Assembly (NCBI RefSeq): GCF_003614435.1
Contig: NZ_CP025547.1
Coordinates: 124,001 to 188,000, forward strand
Reading direction: 5' to 3'
Length of the DNA: 64,000 nt
Source: Mycobacterium paragordonae
GTDB lineage: Bacteria; Actinomycetota; Actinomycetes; Mycobacteriales; Mycobacteriaceae
The translations under genes and the position numbers were made by a program. This document shows, one piece after another, positions 26,276 to 36,273 of this stretch (position 1 is the first letter of the stretch; each line of letters opens with the position of its first letter). A model generated the notes under the pieces. That model ran no database searches, was not told the origin of the DNA, and worked only from the letters and a program-made list of their open reading frames with translations.

Positions 26276-26422
26276 CCATACTGAGGGAGTCACCGAATCC
26301 ACCGGGATACTGGCGGCAAAGATTGTGCAGCTCAATCCATTCGACCACTCTTAACCGGCTGAAGGGCGGTAGCGATTTCCAGTCTTCGACCACGAGGCTA
26401 TCCAGGCGATAGGGTCGGTATC

Positions 26423-27283
26423 ATGGAGCAGCTACGCATCGACGCCAACGGCCTGACCTTCGCAGCGCTGGCCTGGGGCGAGCCGGACGGCACGCTGGCA
26501 CTGCTGGTGCACGGCTACCCGGACACCGCCCACACCTGGCGCCACCTCGGGCCGGAGCTCGCCGAGAAGGGCTACCGCGCCGTCGCCCCGTTCACCCGCG
26601 GCTACGCGCCGACGGACCTCGCCCCCAACGACTCCTACCTGATTGCCGACCAAGCCGCCGACATCCTCGCGCTGCACACCGCCCTCGGCGGCGACGACAA
26701 CTCCGTCCTGATCGGCCACGACTGGGGCGCGGTCGCGACGTGGGCGGTCACCGACCGCGAACCGGGCCGGTTCCGCAGCTATGTGTGCATGGCGGTCCCG
26801 CCGACCGCGGCGCTCCTCAAGCCCTTCACGAAGGTGAAGACCCTCCCCATCGGCCTGCGCCAATCGTGGATGAGCTGGTACTTCGTCTTCAATCAGCTGC
26901 CCGGTTCCGAGCGCAGCCTGGACCGTGTGATTCCCAAGCTCTGGCGCGACTGGTCGCCGGGCTACGACGCCCAGGAGGACATCGCGCACGTATTCCATGC
27001 CTTGCAGGACCCGGGCCGGCGGCGCGCTGCGCTGCGCTACTACCGCAACAATCTCCAGCACGGCCTGAAGGACACGTTCGCGATCGTCCCGAAAGCACCG
27101 GTCCTCTACCTCCACGGCGCAAAGGACGGGTGCATGCAGGCCGCGATCGCGGAGGCGTTCCCCGAAACCCTGCCGCCCGGCTCGCGCTACGAACGCGTCG
27201 AGGGCGTTGGCCATTTCATGCAGCTCGAGGACCCGCCGCGCGTCAACGCCCTGATCACGGAGTGGGTCGGCACGCCTCGTTGA
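26423..27283 (+). CDS. Alpha/beta hydrolase, epoxide-hydrolase-like
   Basis: The 286-residue protein has VHGYPDTAHTW (oxyanion strand, about 30-40), the elbow GHDWGA with Asp as nucleophile, and a late GVGHFMQLE histidine. An Asp nucleophile in GHDWGA is shared by epoxide hydrolases and haloalkane dehalogenases; the HGYPD start and length favour epoxide hydrolase-like. Codon third positions are almost all G or C, more than in its neighbours, which may indicate separate ancestry. It stands alone between the acyl-CoA dehydrogenase (147-base gap) and the convergent phosphorylase gene. Confidence 0.8.
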   Translation: MEQLRIDANGLTFAALAWGEPDGTLALLVHGYPDTAHTWRHLGPELAEKGYRAVAPFTRGYAPTDLAPNDSYLIADQAADILALHTALGGDDNSVLIGHDWGAVATWAVTDREPGRFRSYVCMAVPPTAALLKPFTKVKTLPIGLRQSWMSWYFVFNQLPGSERSLDRVIPKLWRDWSPGYDAQEDIAHVFHALQDPGRRRAALRYYRNNLQHGLKDTFAIVPKAPVLYLHGAKDGCMQAAIAEAFPETLPPGSRYERVEGVGHFMQLEDPPRVNALITEWVGTPR

Positions 27284-27312
27284 GCGACTCGCCGTGCTCG
27301 TCGGCCAGCAAC

Positions 27313-27325
27313 GGCCGCCGCGGCC
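27313..27325. terminator. Short GC hairpin between convergent genes
   Basis: GGCCG (27313-27317) pairs with CGGCC (27321-27325) around CCG in the 45-base gap between the hydrolase and phosphorylase stops. The stem is only five pairs, so termination is uncertain. Confidence 0.25.
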
Positions 27326-27328
27326 AGC

Positions 27329-29809
27329 CTAGACCCTGACGGTCACGGGTTCTACGTTCCAGATGTCCTGGCAGTACTCGGCGATGGCGCGGTCCGACGA
27401 AAACTTGCCGCTGCGTGCGGTATTCAGGATCGACATCCGCGTCCAGGTCGTCGTGTCCAGCCAGGCGGCGCTCACCCGCGCCTGGCAGTCCAGGTAGGCG
27501 CGGTAGTCGGCCAGAACCAGAAACGGGTCGTGTTGGGTCAGCGACTCCACCAGCTGACGGAATACGGTGGTGTCACCACCGGAGAATCGCCCGTCGCGAA
27601 TAAGTCCCAACACCACGCTCAACTCATCGTCACCTTCGATGTAGTCAGCCGGCCGGTAACCCTCGCGCTTGATGTGCTCGACTTCCTGCACCGTCAGCCC
27701 GAAGAGGAAGAAGTTCTGCGCGCCGACCTCGTCGCGGATTTCCACATTGGCGCCATCGAGCGTGCCGATGGTCAGTGCGCCGTTGATCATGAACTTCATG
27801 TTGCCGGTGCCGGAGGCCTCCTTGCCGGCTGTCGAGATCTGCTCGGAGAGATCGGCGGCAGGATAGATGAGGTGTGCGTTTTGCACATTGAAGTTGGGCA
27901 CGAACGCCACCTTCATGTACCGGTTCACGTCCGGGTCGGCGTTCACCGTTTCGGCGACGGCGTTGATCAGCTTGATGATGCGCTTGGCCATGAAGTAGCC
28001 GGGTGCGGCTTTCCCGCCGAAGATGAAGGCCCGCGGCGGAATCTGTAGGTCGGGGTTCTGCTTCAGCCGGTGATACAGCGTGATGATATGCAGGACATTG
28101 AGATGCTGGCGCTTGTACTCGTGGATCCGCTTGACCTGAATGTCGAACAGCCAGTGCGGATTCAGTTCGACACCCGTCGTCGAGCGAACGTAGTCGGCAA
28201 GGCGCTCCTTGTTGGCGTGCTTGACCGCGCGCCACTGGTGACGGAACGCGGTGTCGTCGGCATAGGATTCGAGGTCGCGAAGCCTCTCCAGGTCCACCAT
28301 CCACCCGTTCCCGATGGTGTCGTCAAGCAACTTTCGTAGCCCCGGGTTGGCGAGCGCCAAAAACCGGCGTGGGGTGACACCGTTGGTCTTGTTGCCGAAC
28401 CGCTCCGGCCACAACTCGTAGAAGTCCTTGAGCACACTGGATGTGAGAAGCTCGGAGTGCAGCGCCGCGACGCCGTTGATCGCGTGGCTGCCCACCGAGG
28501 CCAGATGCGCCATGCGCACGTACTTTTGGCCTTCCTCACCGATCAGAGACATGCGCTTCACCCGCTCTACGTCCCCCGGGAAACGCGCGCGCACCTCATC
28601 CAGGAACCGGCGGTTGATCTCGTAGATGATTTCGAGGTGCCGGGGCAGGAACTCGGCGAACATCGGCAACGGCCAAGTTTCCAAAGCCTCCGGCAGTAGG
28701 GTGTGGTTGGTGTAGCCGAACGAAGCCACCGTGATCGCCCATGCCTCATCCCAGTCGAGATGCTTGTCGTCCAACAGGATTCGCATCAACTCGGCGACGG
28801 CGATCGACGGATGCGTGTCGTTGAGCTGTATCGCGCAATGCTCCGGGAGCGTCCGGGTGGGAAGGTGTGCGAGGTTCTCCAGGAGGTAGAAGATGTCCTG
28901 CAGCGAGCAGGAGACGAAGAAGTACTGCTGCAACAGGCGAAGCCGCTTGCCGACCTCGGGTTCGTCGTTTGGATAGAGCACCTTGGTGATGGTTTCGGAG
29001 GTGACCTCATCCTCGACGGCCTTCCAGTAGTCACCGGCGCTGAAGACGTCGAACTCGAACGACTCGACGGCAGTGGCACTCCACAATCGGAGCGTGTTGC
29101 ACGTGTTCACGCCGTAGCCCTGAACCGGGGTGTTATACGGGAGCCCCTTGAACACCCGACGCGGCACCCAGCGCACGCGATGGCTGCCGGTGTCGTCGAC
29201 GTAGTGTTCGGTGTGGCCGCCCCAGTTGACGAGATAGCCGAGATCGGGGGTGGGAATCTCCCACGGGTTGCCGTGGACCAACCAGTTGTCGGGCTTTTCG
29301 ACCTGCCAACCATCGTGGATCTCCTGGTCGAAAATGCCGAATTCGTAACGGATGCCGTATCCGATCGCCGGACGCTGCAGGGTGGCCAGCGAGTCGAGAT
29401 AGCAGGCCGCGAGCCTGCCCAGGCCGCCGTTGCCCAGGCCGGGCTCCTCTTCGGAGGCAAGGATCGTGTCGAGGTCCTGACCGAGCGTCGCGAGCGCCTC
29501 GCGCGCTGCCTCCTCGATGTGGAGATTCAGCAGGTTGTTCCCCAGCTGCGGGCCCATCAGGAATTCGGCCGACAGGTAACAAACCACTTTTCGATTGAGA
29601 TCGAGAAAGGTCTGCGTGGAAGCGAACCACCGCTGCAGCAGGCGGTCACGCACGGCCAGTGCCAGCGCTCGATAGTAATGCGCCGGCGTCAAGACCGATG
29701 CCGGGCGACCGATGGAATAACGCAAGTGATCCAAAATGGCCTGTTGCAACGCATCGGCCTGCAGTCCGGTACGAACATCCACCACATCACCGGCCGCACC
29801 CAGCGTCAT
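27329..29809 (-). CDS. glgP: Glycogen/maltodextrin phosphorylase, classical GT35 type
   Basis: The 826-residue protein matches classical glycogen phosphorylases over its whole length, with ASEEEPGLGNGGLGRLAAC early and the pyridoxal-phosphate lysine in EASGTGNMKFM, followed by NGALTIGTLDGAN. It releases glucose-1-phosphate from alpha-glucan. Mycobacteria usually carry a different, longer GT35 branch (the Rv1328 type beginning with another fold segment), so this looks like an additional copy of the other branch. It is monocistronic, with 193 bases to the next gene upstream. No link to the lipid genes is evident beyond position. Confidence 0.92.
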   Translation of the reverse strand: MTLGAAGDVVDVRTGLQADALQQAILDHLRYSIGRPASVLTPAHYYRALALAVRDRLLQRWFASTQTFLDLNRKVVCYLSAEFLMGPQLGNNLLNLHIEEAAREALATLGQDLDTILASEEEPGLGNGGLGRLAACYLDSLATLQRPAIGYGIRYEFGIFDQEIHDGWQVEKPDNWLVHGNPWEIPTPDLGYLVNWGGHTEHYVDDTGSHRVRWVPRRVFKGLPYNTPVQGYGVNTCNTLRLWSATAVESFEFDVFSAGDYWKAVEDEVTSETITKVLYPNDEPEVGKRLRLLQQYFFVSCSLQDIFYLLENLAHLPTRTLPEHCAIQLNDTHPSIAVAELMRILLDDKHLDWDEAWAITVASFGYTNHTLLPEALETWPLPMFAEFLPRHLEIIYEINRRFLDEVRARFPGDVERVKRMSLIGEEGQKYVRMAHLASVGSHAINGVAALHSELLTSSVLKDFYELWPERFGNKTNGVTPRRFLALANPGLRKLLDDTIGNGWMVDLERLRDLESYADDTAFRHQWRAVKHANKERLADYVRSTTGVELNPHWLFDIQVKRIHEYKRQHLNVLHIITLYHRLKQNPDLQIPPRAFIFGGKAAPGYFMAKRIIKLINAVAETVNADPDVNRYMKVAFVPNFNVQNAHLIYPAADLSEQISTAGKEASGTGNMKFMINGALTIGTLDGANVEIRDEVGAQNFFLFGLTVQEVEHIKREGYRPADYIEGDDELSVVLGLIRDGRFSGGDTTVFRQLVESLTQHDPFLVLADYRAYLDCQARVSAAWLDTTTWTRMSILNTARSGKFSSDRAIAEYCQDIWNVEPVTVRV

Positions 29810-30002
29810 GTTTGGGTCTCCATCGTGTCCTTACTCCTGAGGTTATGGCGGGTATGGGTGAAGTGCAGCTGGCGAGTTCCAGGTCCACGTGACAGTGCAA
29901 GGGTGGCACATGCGTCCCTTTGCCTCGCAGGGGCGGGCCCGTGACATCAGCGCCGACGGTGGCGAACTCGAGGCGAACTCGAGGAGAAGCGTGGCTCCGT
30001 GG

Positions 30003-30815
30003 TCACAGGGGAGTGGCGGTGGCGCCGGCCCGCCCGCGATCAGCCTTGTCGAAGAATTGCTGGGATCGCTCCATCACGGAGGCGTTTCCGCCGCACAGCG
30101 CGTAGCCCCACATCGCTTCGACGCGCAACTGGTCATGCAGCGGGCGGCCGATGATCTCGAGCACCGTCTCCTTGGCCGACTCGATCGCGGACTGATCGCA
30201 TCGCAGGATCCGCTGCACCAAGGCGTCGGTCTCCTCCATCAGCTTGTCGTGCGGGACCACTCGGGCAACCATGTTCGCGGTCAGCGCCCGCTCGGCTGAG
30301 ATCGGCTCACCGGTGAGCAGCAGCTCCAGCGCCACGCCGACACCACAGACGTTGACCAGACGGGGGATCCCCCCGTCGGCCGGATGCATGCCGCGGCGTA
30401 CTTCGAAGGTGCCGAACTGTGCACGCTCGGAGGCGATCCGGATGTCGCACGCCATCGCGAGCTCGACGCCGTGTCCGACGCACCAGCCGTTGATCGCGGC
30501 GACGATGGGCTTGGTGATGCGTGACAGCGGTCCCCGGGTGATCCCGCACAGACCGTCCTCGAGACGTTCGCGGCCGACCATCGGTCCAACGGTCTGCCAT
30601 TCGGGCGCATGAGTTTTCAGGTCGGCACCGGCGGTAAACGCGTCGCCGGTGCCGGTGATGACCGCAACACGAAGCGCCGGGTCGTCACGGAAATCGCGCC
30701 ACATCTCACACATCAGCTCGTGCGATTCGATGTCGATGGCGTTCTTGACCTCTGGGCGGTTGAGCGTGATGTAGGCGACCTCGCCGCGCTTCTCGTAGAG
30801 CACTTTGGCAGTCAT
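30003..30815 (-). CDS. Enoyl-CoA hydratase/isomerase (crotonase family)
   Basis: The 270-residue protein has the oxyanion blocks AFTAGADLKTH and GWCVGHGVELAMA and the strand EVRRGMHPADGGIPRLV. It lacks the second usual Glu region in obvious form, so hydratase versus isomerase cannot be decided. The start is ATG at 30815 with AAGGAG six bases upstream; the longer frame runs into the SDR gene and is rejected. It is the third gene of the fadD-SDR-crotonase unit behind the operator at 33271. The 193-base gap after the phosphorylase holds only a short direct repeat of GGCGAACTCGA. Confidence 0.83.
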   Translation of the reverse strand: MTAKVLYEKRGEVAYITLNRPEVKNAIDIESHELMCEMWRDFRDDPALRVAVITGTGDAFTAGADLKTHAPEWQTVGPMVGRERLEDGLCGITRGPLSRITKPIVAAINGWCVGHGVELAMACDIRIASERAQFGTFEVRRGMHPADGGIPRLVNVCGVGVALELLLTGEPISAERALTANMVARVVPHDKLMEETDALVQRILRCDQSAIESAKETVLEIIGRPLHDQLRVEAMWGYALCGGNASVMERSQQFFDKADRGRAGATATPL

Positions 30816-30832
30816 GGTGGGCTCCTTTTTGA

Positions 30833-31714
30833 TCAGTTCGCCGGGCTGGTGTCGAGAATGGCGGGTGGCGCAGACCGGTGGAATCCGTCGAAGGGGGTGT
30901 TGTGTTGCGCGGGCTGCAGTTGCCACCATCCCGGCTTGGCGTTCGGCGCTCCGCCGTCCACACGGATGCATGTCCCGGTGATGAAGCTGGCGGCCGGCGA
31001 CAGCAGAAACACCACCGCGCCGGACACCTCGGCCTCGGTTCCGTAGCGCTGCAACGGGATTTCACGGGTGACCTGGTTGCGCAGGAAGTCGGTGTCCTTG
31101 GTGTCGTAGGTGTCCAGCCCGCTCGATGCGATGGAGCCAGGCGCGATGGTGTTCACCCGCACTCCCGATGCAGCCCATTCGGTCGCCGCGGACTCGCTCA
31201 GCGTCAGCATGCCGCCACGGGCGGCCGCCGAGTGCCCGAAATGCGGCCAGCCGTGCCAGATGTCGGCGATCATGTTCACTATCGCGCCGCCGTGCGACCG
31301 CATCCACTTGGTGTACACCTCGCGCATGACGATGAAGCCGCCGGTCAGGTTATTGCGCACCACCGCCTCAAAACCCTTGGTGCTGATGGTTTCCAGGGGT
31401 GCCCGGTATTGGCCGCCGGCATTGTTGAACAACCCGTCGATGCGTCCGTGTTCGGCAAGGATCGCATCGATGACGTCGCTCACGGCGGCTTCATCCCGGA
31501 TGTCTGCGGCATGCACGGAGACCCTTCCGCCGTCGGAGCGGATCTCGTCTTGCACGGCGTGGAGTTTGTCTTGATTGCGGCCCACGATCGCCACGCCGGC
31601 GCCCAGCGCGGCGAGTTCGTGCGCGGTGCATCGTCCGATGCCGCTGCCGCCGCCGGTGATCACGACTGTGCGTCCGGCGAACAGGTCTGGCTTGAATACC
31701 GACTGATAGCCCAT
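30833..31714 (-). CDS. Short-chain dehydrogenase, 2,4-dienoyl/enoyl-CoA reductase-like
   Basis: The 293-residue SDR has TGGGSGIG (about 20-27) and NNAGGQY. At the active site the YxxxK motif is replaced by HSAAARGG, as in the 2,4-dienoyl-CoA and peroxisomal 2-enoyl-CoA reductase branch, which works without the usual tyrosine. It would reduce an unsaturated acyl-CoA with NADPH. The start at 31714 is two bases after the fadD stop and the crotonase follows after 17 bases, so the three genes form one unit. The C-terminal 30 residues beyond the SDR fold are Pro-rich. Confidence 0.84.
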   Translation of the reverse strand: MGYQSVFKPDLFAGRTVVITGGGSGIGRCTAHELAALGAGVAIVGRNQDKLHAVQDEIRSDGGRVSVHAADIRDEAAVSDVIDAILAEHGRIDGLFNNAGGQYRAPLETISTKGFEAVVRNNLTGGFIVMREVYTKWMRSHGGAIVNMIADIWHGWPHFGHSAAARGGMLTLSESAATEWAASGVRVNTIAPGSIASSGLDTYDTKDTDFLRNQVTREIPLQRYGTEAEVSGAVVFLLSPAASFITGTCIRVDGGAPNAKPGWWQLQPAQHNTPFDGFHRSAPPAILDTSPAN

Positions 31715-31716
31715 GG

Positions 31717-33246
31717 CTATTCTCCTAGAAGTTGTTGGCGCAGCGCCGCTTTCTGCACCTTTCCGCTCGCTGTTTGCGGCAGCGCGTCCAGCACATGAAT
31801 CTCCTTGGGCACCTTGTATCCGGCGATGAGGCCGCGGCAGTGCGACACGAGCTCCGAGACGTCCGCCGGCCTATCGGGGTACGGGACGACAAAAGCCACC
31901 ACCCGTTCTCCCCACTTTTGGTCGGGTGCACCGACCACGGCGACCGATTGCACCGACGGGTGCGCCGCCAGCGCGCGTTCGACTTCGGCCGAGTAGATGT
32001 TCTCGCCGCCGCTGACGATCATGTCCTTCAGGCGGTCGACGAGGAAGAGATTGCCGTCCTTGTCACGGATGCCGGCATCGCCGGTGTGGTACCAGCCGTC
32101 GACGATAGCCGCGGCGGTCGCATCGGGTTTGTTCCAGTAGCCGCTGAACATCCACGGCGAGCGAACCAGTACTTCACCCGTCGCGCCATCGGGTACATCG
32201 AATCCCTTCGGGTCGACGATCCGTAGCTCTACTCCGGGCATCGGTTGACCGCAGGATCGCAGCAGGTCCGGATTGTCCAGCCGGTGCTGTTCTGGGCGCA
32301 GCAGTGTGATGATGAAAGTCTCAGTGGTTCCATAGAACTGCACGAATTCGCAACCAAAAACCTCCAGCGCCTGCTGCAGGGTGTGCTGTCCGATCGGGGA
32401 GCCCGCATACAGGATTTTGCGCAACGACGAGAAGTCAGCCGGCTGTTCGGATTTGTGGTCCAACAGCATCTGCATCGCGGTGGGAACCAGGCACGTCACG
32501 GTGGGACGGTGTTCGGCAACGGCGAAGATGAAGGCTGCGGGGTCGAACGCGGGCAAGGTCGCCAAGGATGCCCCGTGGTAGAGCGCCGGTAGCGATACCA
32601 AGGTGCCGGCCAGATGGAAGTTCGGCATGACCGTCAGGGCGACGTCATCGGAGTTCCACTTCACAGACGGCTCCGTAGCTGCGGCGCGGAACCAATTCCG
32701 CAGGGCGCCATGCGTGATCGGCACACCTTTGGGCGCGGCGGTGGTGCCCGACGTATAGCCGAGCAGCGACGTGGCGCTGTCGGTCGGCGAAATGCCCGGG
32801 TCCGCGGAGCTGCCACGCGAAAACCACTGGTCCAGCTCGTCTTCGGGGATGATCTGCATGGTGATTTCCACGGCCTGGCGTACCCGTTCGGCAAGATCGG
32901 CGAATTCACGTCCTGCGAAGATCAGCGTCAGGTTCGCGTCTTGCGCGACCTCCACGAGTTCTGCGGCTGCGCTGCGCCAGTTGAGTGGTGCGAGCGCACG
33001 CCCCGCCTTGTTAACGCCCATCCAGATCTCGAAGAACGCGGCGGAGTTCTTGCCCAGGTAGCCGATGTGGGAGCCGGGCCGCACGCCCGCCGCCGCCAAC
33101 GTATTGGCAATGCGGTTCGACCGGTCGTCCAGTTGCGCGTAGGTGACGACGCGACCGCGGTCGATCAACGCGGCCTTTTGTGGGGCGTTGCGCGCCCAGG
33201 CCCGAGCGATGTCGGGGACACATCGGATGTCTGGTACGACTGTCAC
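31717..33246 (-). CDS. Acyl-CoA synthetase (FadD)
   Basis: This 509-residue AMP-forming ligase has YTSGTTAAPKG (P-loop), YGTTE (A5), YHTGDAG (A7), DRLKDMIVSGGENIYSAEVE (A8) and the catalytic lysine in TASGKV. It is of the medium/long-chain or aromatic acid type, and the substrate cannot be read from sequence. The start is GTG at 33246, four bases from AAGGAG. A perfect FadR-type palindrome lies 25 bases upstream, so this three-gene unit is probably under the same regulator as the 5-24 kb island. Confidence 0.87.
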   Translation of the reverse strand: MTVVPDIRCVPDIARAWARNAPQKAALIDRGRVVTYAQLDDRSNRIANTLAAAGVRPGSHIGYLGKNSAAFFEIWMGVNKAGRALAPLNWRSAAAELVEVAQDANLTLIFAGREFADLAERVRQAVEITMQIIPEDELDQWFSRGSSADPGISPTDSATSLLGYTSGTTAAPKGVPITHGALRNWFRAAATEPSVKWNSDDVALTVMPNFHLAGTLVSLPALYHGASLATLPAFDPAAFIFAVAEHRPTVTCLVPTAMQMLLDHKSEQPADFSSLRKILYAGSPIGQHTLQQALEVFGCEFVQFYGTTETFIITLLRPEQHRLDNPDLLRSCGQPMPGVELRIVDPKGFDVPDGATGEVLVRSPWMFSGYWNKPDATAAAIVDGWYHTGDAGIRDKDGNLFLVDRLKDMIVSGGENIYSAEVERALAAHPSVQSVAVVGAPDQKWGERVVAFVVPYPDRPADVSELVSHCRGLIAGYKVPKEIHVLDALPQTASGKVQKAALRQQLLGE

Positions 33247-33270
33247 CGCGCTCCTTGGACTAAGGTTATA

Positions 33271-33283
33271 ATGGTCAGACCAT
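33271..33283. promoter_or_regulatory. FadR/GntR-type operator, perfect palindrome
   Basis: ATGGTCAGACCAT is an exact dyad and the best copy of the motif in the window; TATA precedes it. It sits 25 bases before the fadD start at 33246. The 200 bases between it and the aldolase stop (33484) hold no supported gene; a short plus-strand frame there has no family features. Confidence 0.75.
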
Positions 33284-33484
33284 AGTCCGAGGGAGATGAC
33301 TGGTCAAGGGTCAGGAACGGTAGGACGCGACGGCTACGACTAGTTTTCGGGAAAATGTTGAGCTGCAGTACTTCCAGCGCGCCCGTGCGGAGGCAATTCC
33401 CTGAAAGGCGGGCTTGGTCAAGATGACAGGGCCGGCGCCGACGACCGAGGAACTTTCGTTTGACATTGAAGTCACCCAAGTGGT

Positions 33485-34507
33485 TTACGCGCTTCTTACA
33501 CCGCTCACGGTGACCAGGTCGAGCGCGACGTCGCCGATCATGTCCTCCTGGCCACCGACCAGGCCGCGGCGGCCGACCTCGATGAGGATGTCGCGCACAT
33601 CGAGATCGTGGCGTTGCGCGGCGAGTTCGGCGTGACGCAGGAAACTCGAGTAGACGCCGGCGTAACCGAGTGTCAGCGTTTCCCGGTCGACGCGGACCGG
33701 CCGGTCCTGTAGCGGGCGGACCAGATTCTCGGCGGCGTCTTGCAGGGCGAACAGGTCGCAGCCGTGTTGCCAACCGTAGATGTCGGCGACGGCGACGAAC
33801 GCTTCGATGGGTGTGTTGCCCGCGCCGGCGCCATGCCCGCACAGCGACGCGTCGACCCGAAAGACGCCTTCTTCGACCGCAACAACCGAGTTGGCGACCG
33901 ACAGCGACAGGTTCTCGTGCGCGTGGATACCGATCTGAATCCCGGGATCGAGCAGGTCGCGGTAGGCGCGCACCCGGTCGCGGACGTCGCGCATTGTCAG
34001 GCGTCCACCGGAGTCGGTGACGTACACACAGTGCGCCCCCGCGTCGGCCATCAGCTTCGCTTGGCGCGCAAGGACATCCGGTGCGGCCATGTGCGACATC
34101 ATCAGGAAGCCGGAGACGTCCATGCCCAGGTCGCGCGCCTTGGCGATGTGCTGCTCGGCGATGTCGGCTTCGGTCGCGTGGGTGGCCACCCGCACCGAGG
34201 TGACACCGAGGTCGTGCGCGGCCACCAGGTCGTGGGCGGTGCCAATCCCGGGCAGCAGCAGTGTGGTCAGCCGCGCTCTGGTGATCTCCTCGGCCGCGGC
34301 AGCGATCCACTGCCCGTCGGTCGAGCTACCCGGACCGTAGGTGAGGCTGGAGCCGGCGAGGCCGTCACCGTGGGCCACTTCGATTGCCGCGACCCCGGCG
34401 GCGTCGAGGGCGGCGGCGATCCGGCGCAGTTGGTCAACCGGTAACCGGTGCCGGACGGCGTGCATGCCGTCGCGAAGGGTGACGTCCTGGATGTAGAGCT
34501 GCGTCAT
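33485..34507 (-). CDS. 4-hydroxy-2-oxovalerate aldolase
   Basis: The 340-residue protein resembles HsaF/DmpG/MhpE. It has [13 protein letters not shown] at the N-terminus (metal and base residues) and [12 protein letters not shown] (metal-binding histidines) in the HMG-lyase-like TIM barrel, followed by CGHGAGAGN. It splits 4-hydroxy-2-oxo acid to pyruvate and an aldehyde, and channels the aldehyde to the acylating dehydrogenase encoded just upstream. The start at 34507 overlaps that gene by four bases. It is the last gene of the meta-cleavage operon. Confidence 0.92.
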   Translation of the reverse strand: MTQLYIQDVTLRDGMHAVRHRLPVDQLRRIAAALDAAGVAAIEVAHGDGLAGSSLTYGPGSSTDGQWIAAAAEEITRARLTTLLLPGIGTAHDLVAAHDLGVTSVRVATHATEADIAEQHIAKARDLGMDVSGFLMMSHMAAPDVLARQAKLMADAGAHCVYVTDSGGRLTMRDVRDRVRAYRDLLDPGIQIGIHAHENLSLSVANSVVAVEEGVFRVDASLCGHGAGAGNTPIEAFVAVADIYGWQHGCDLFALQDAAENLVRPLQDRPVRVDRETLTLGYAGVYSSFLRHAELAAQRHDLDVRDILIEVGRRGLVGGQEDMIGDVALDLVTVSGVRSA

Positions 34508-35457
34508 GGCACCCGTTCTTCTGTTCGCGCTTCTTTTCGCGCGGCGATGCTTTCACCGACCCGCAACGCGGCCGAGGTCATGATGTCGAGGTTTCCGGCG
34601 TAGGCAGGCAGGTAGTGCGCGGCGCCTTCGACTTCCAGGTACACCGACACCTGCCAATGCGGGCGTTCGTTTCCGGGGCCGGTCAGGTCCTGCGCCGGGT
34701 CGTCGGCGTCGACCCGGCGGAACTGCACGCGTTGTTTGAGCCGGTAGCCCGGCACGTAGGCGGCGACGGCGTCAACCATTGCGGTGATGCCTCTTTCGAC
34801 GTCAGGGAGGTCCGCTTCGCCGATGAGGCAGTGCACGGTGTCGCGCATTATCAGCGGTGGATCGGCGGGATTGAGCACGATGATGGCCTTCGCCCGGTGG
34901 GCCCCGCCGACGACCTGCAATGCCTTGGCGGTCGTCTCGGTGAACTCATCGATGTTGGCGCGGGTGCCGGGACCCGCCGACTTCGACGCGATCGAGGCGA
35001 CGATCTCGGCGTAGAGCACCGGCGTGGTGGCTGAGACCGCCGCGACGACGGGGATGGTGGCCTGGCCGCCGCAGGTCACCATGTTGACGTTGGGGCTGTC
35101 CAGATGTTCGCGCAGGTTCACCGCGGGCACCACGAACGGGCCGATGGCCGCCGGGGTGAGGTCGACGAGGCGCTTACCGTGTGGTGCGAGCAATCGCGCG
35201 TTGTCGAGATGCGCGGTGGCTGAGGTGGCGTCGAACACCACGCCGATGTCGTCGAAGCCCGGCATATCCAGCAGGCCCCGCACGCCGCCGGCAGTGATCG
35301 GCACGCCGAGACGCTGCGCCCGGCGCAGCCCGTCGGAGTCCGGGTCGATGCCGACCATCGCGCCCATCTCGAGGTGCTCCGAGAGCCGCAGCACCTTGAT
35401 CATCAGATCCGTCCCGATATTGCCCGAGCCGATGACGGCGACCTTGGTGCGGGTCAT
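34504..35457 (-). CDS. Acetaldehyde dehydrogenase (acylating)
   Basis: The 317-residue protein resembles HsaG/DmpF/MhpF. The NAD motif GSGNIGTDL lies at about residues 11-19 and the catalytic cysteine in TCGGQATIP. It converts the aldehyde from the aldolase to acetyl-CoA or propionyl-CoA with NAD and CoA. Its ATGA overlaps with both neighbours show a tightly coupled hydratase-dehydrogenase-aldolase set. Confidence 0.93.
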   Translation of the reverse strand: MTRTKVAVIGSGNIGTDLMIKVLRLSEHLEMGAMVGIDPDSDGLRRAQRLGVPITAGGVRGLLDMPGFDDIGVVFDATSATAHLDNARLLAPHGKRLVDLTPAAIGPFVVPAVNLREHLDSPNVNMVTCGGQATIPVVAAVSATTPVLYAEIVASIASKSAGPGTRANIDEFTETTAKALQVVGGAHRAKAIIVLNPADPPLIMRDTVHCLIGEADLPDVERGITAMVDAVAAYVPGYRLKQRVQFRRVDADDPAQDLTGPGNERPHWQVSVYLEVEGAAHYLPAYAGNLDIMTSAALRVGESIAARKEARTEERVP

Positions 35458-36251
35458 GAGATCAGCTCCGCGAAAGAAACCTCGACCGACCCGATTCCGT
35501 CGATCTCAGCCACGTAGGTGCTGCCCGGCCGCACCGGCACCATGGGACCCAGCGCACCGGACAGCACGATGTCCCCGGCCCGCAGCGGCGCGCCGTTGTC
35601 CTGGGCGGTGCGGGCAAGCCACCGCAGCGCGTTCAGTGGGCTGCCCAGACAATCCGACCCCCGCCCGGTGGACACCACGACGCCGTCCTGGGTCATTTGC
35701 ATTGTCCGCAAAACGAAGTCGAGGTCGGCTGCGGCAACGGCCGCCGACCCCAGCACGAACAGCGCCGACGAGCCGTTGTCGGCGATGGTGTCGACGATGC
35801 TGATCGACCAGTCGCGTACTCGTGAGTCGACGATCTCGATCGCAGGAACCGCGACTCCCGCGGCGGCTCTGATCCGCGACTCCGAGAGGTCGCCGTCGAG
35901 ATCGTCGGCCAGGACGAACGCGATTTCGGCCTCGACCTTGGGCTGCAATAGCTTGCCGGTCGCGATGGTGGCGCCGGTCGCCACCTGCATGTCGGCGAAC
36001 AGCACCCCGGAATCGGGTTGGTCGACGCCCAACTGCTGCTGCACCGCCGGTGACGTCAGACCGATCTTGTGGCCGACGATCCAGCGACCCCTTTTCAGCG
36101 AGTCCTCGGTGAGCAGGCGCTGCACGGCATATGCCGCCGCAATGTCGTCGTCACCCAGGATGTCACGCACCGGGTCACATTGTCGCGGTGCGGCGGCGGC
36201 GGCGATCAATCGGTCCGCGGCGTCAAGCAGAGCAGTTGTGGTGAGAGTCAT
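35454..36251 (-). CDS. 2-keto-4-pentenoate hydratase
   Basis: The 265-residue protein belongs to the MhpD/HsaE family in the FAH superfamily fold. VGHKIGLTS and EAEIAFVL carry the metal-site residues, and the late GALGPMVPV segment is typical. It adds water to 2-hydroxypenta-2,4-dienoate (or a substituted form) to give the aldolase substrate. ATG at 36251 has GAAGGAG upstream; a longer open frame simply continues into the frameshifted SDR gene. It starts 22 bases after that gene. Confidence 0.9.
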   Translation of the reverse strand: MTLTTTALLDAADRLIAAAAAPRQCDPVRDILGDDDIAAAYAVQRLLTEDSLKRGRWIVGHKIGLTSPAVQQQLGVDQPDSGVLFADMQVATGATIATGKLLQPKVEAEIAFVLADDLDGDLSESRIRAAAGVAVPAIEIVDSRVRDWSISIVDTIADNGSSALFVLGSAAVAAADLDFVLRTMQMTQDGVVVSTGRGSDCLGSPLNALRWLARTAQDNGAPLRAGDIVLSGALGPMVPVRPGSTYVAEIDGIGSVEVSFAELIS

Positions 36252-36273
36252 TTGGCTCCTTCGAAGGTGGGCG

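Noticed and set aside
26270..26282. TCTGACCATAC as another FadR-type site
   Set aside because: Only one arm matches and it overlaps the stop of the acyl-CoA dehydrogenase, 150 bases from the next start.
28703..29944. 413-codon plus-strand open frame
   Set aside because: Antisense to the glycogen phosphorylase, no motif.
33414..33635. 73-codon plus-strand frame beginning MTGPAPTTEEL
   Set aside because: Its first 25 residues look protein-like, but it then runs antisense into the aldolase gene and no family was recognised. It could be a gene remnant but is not supported.
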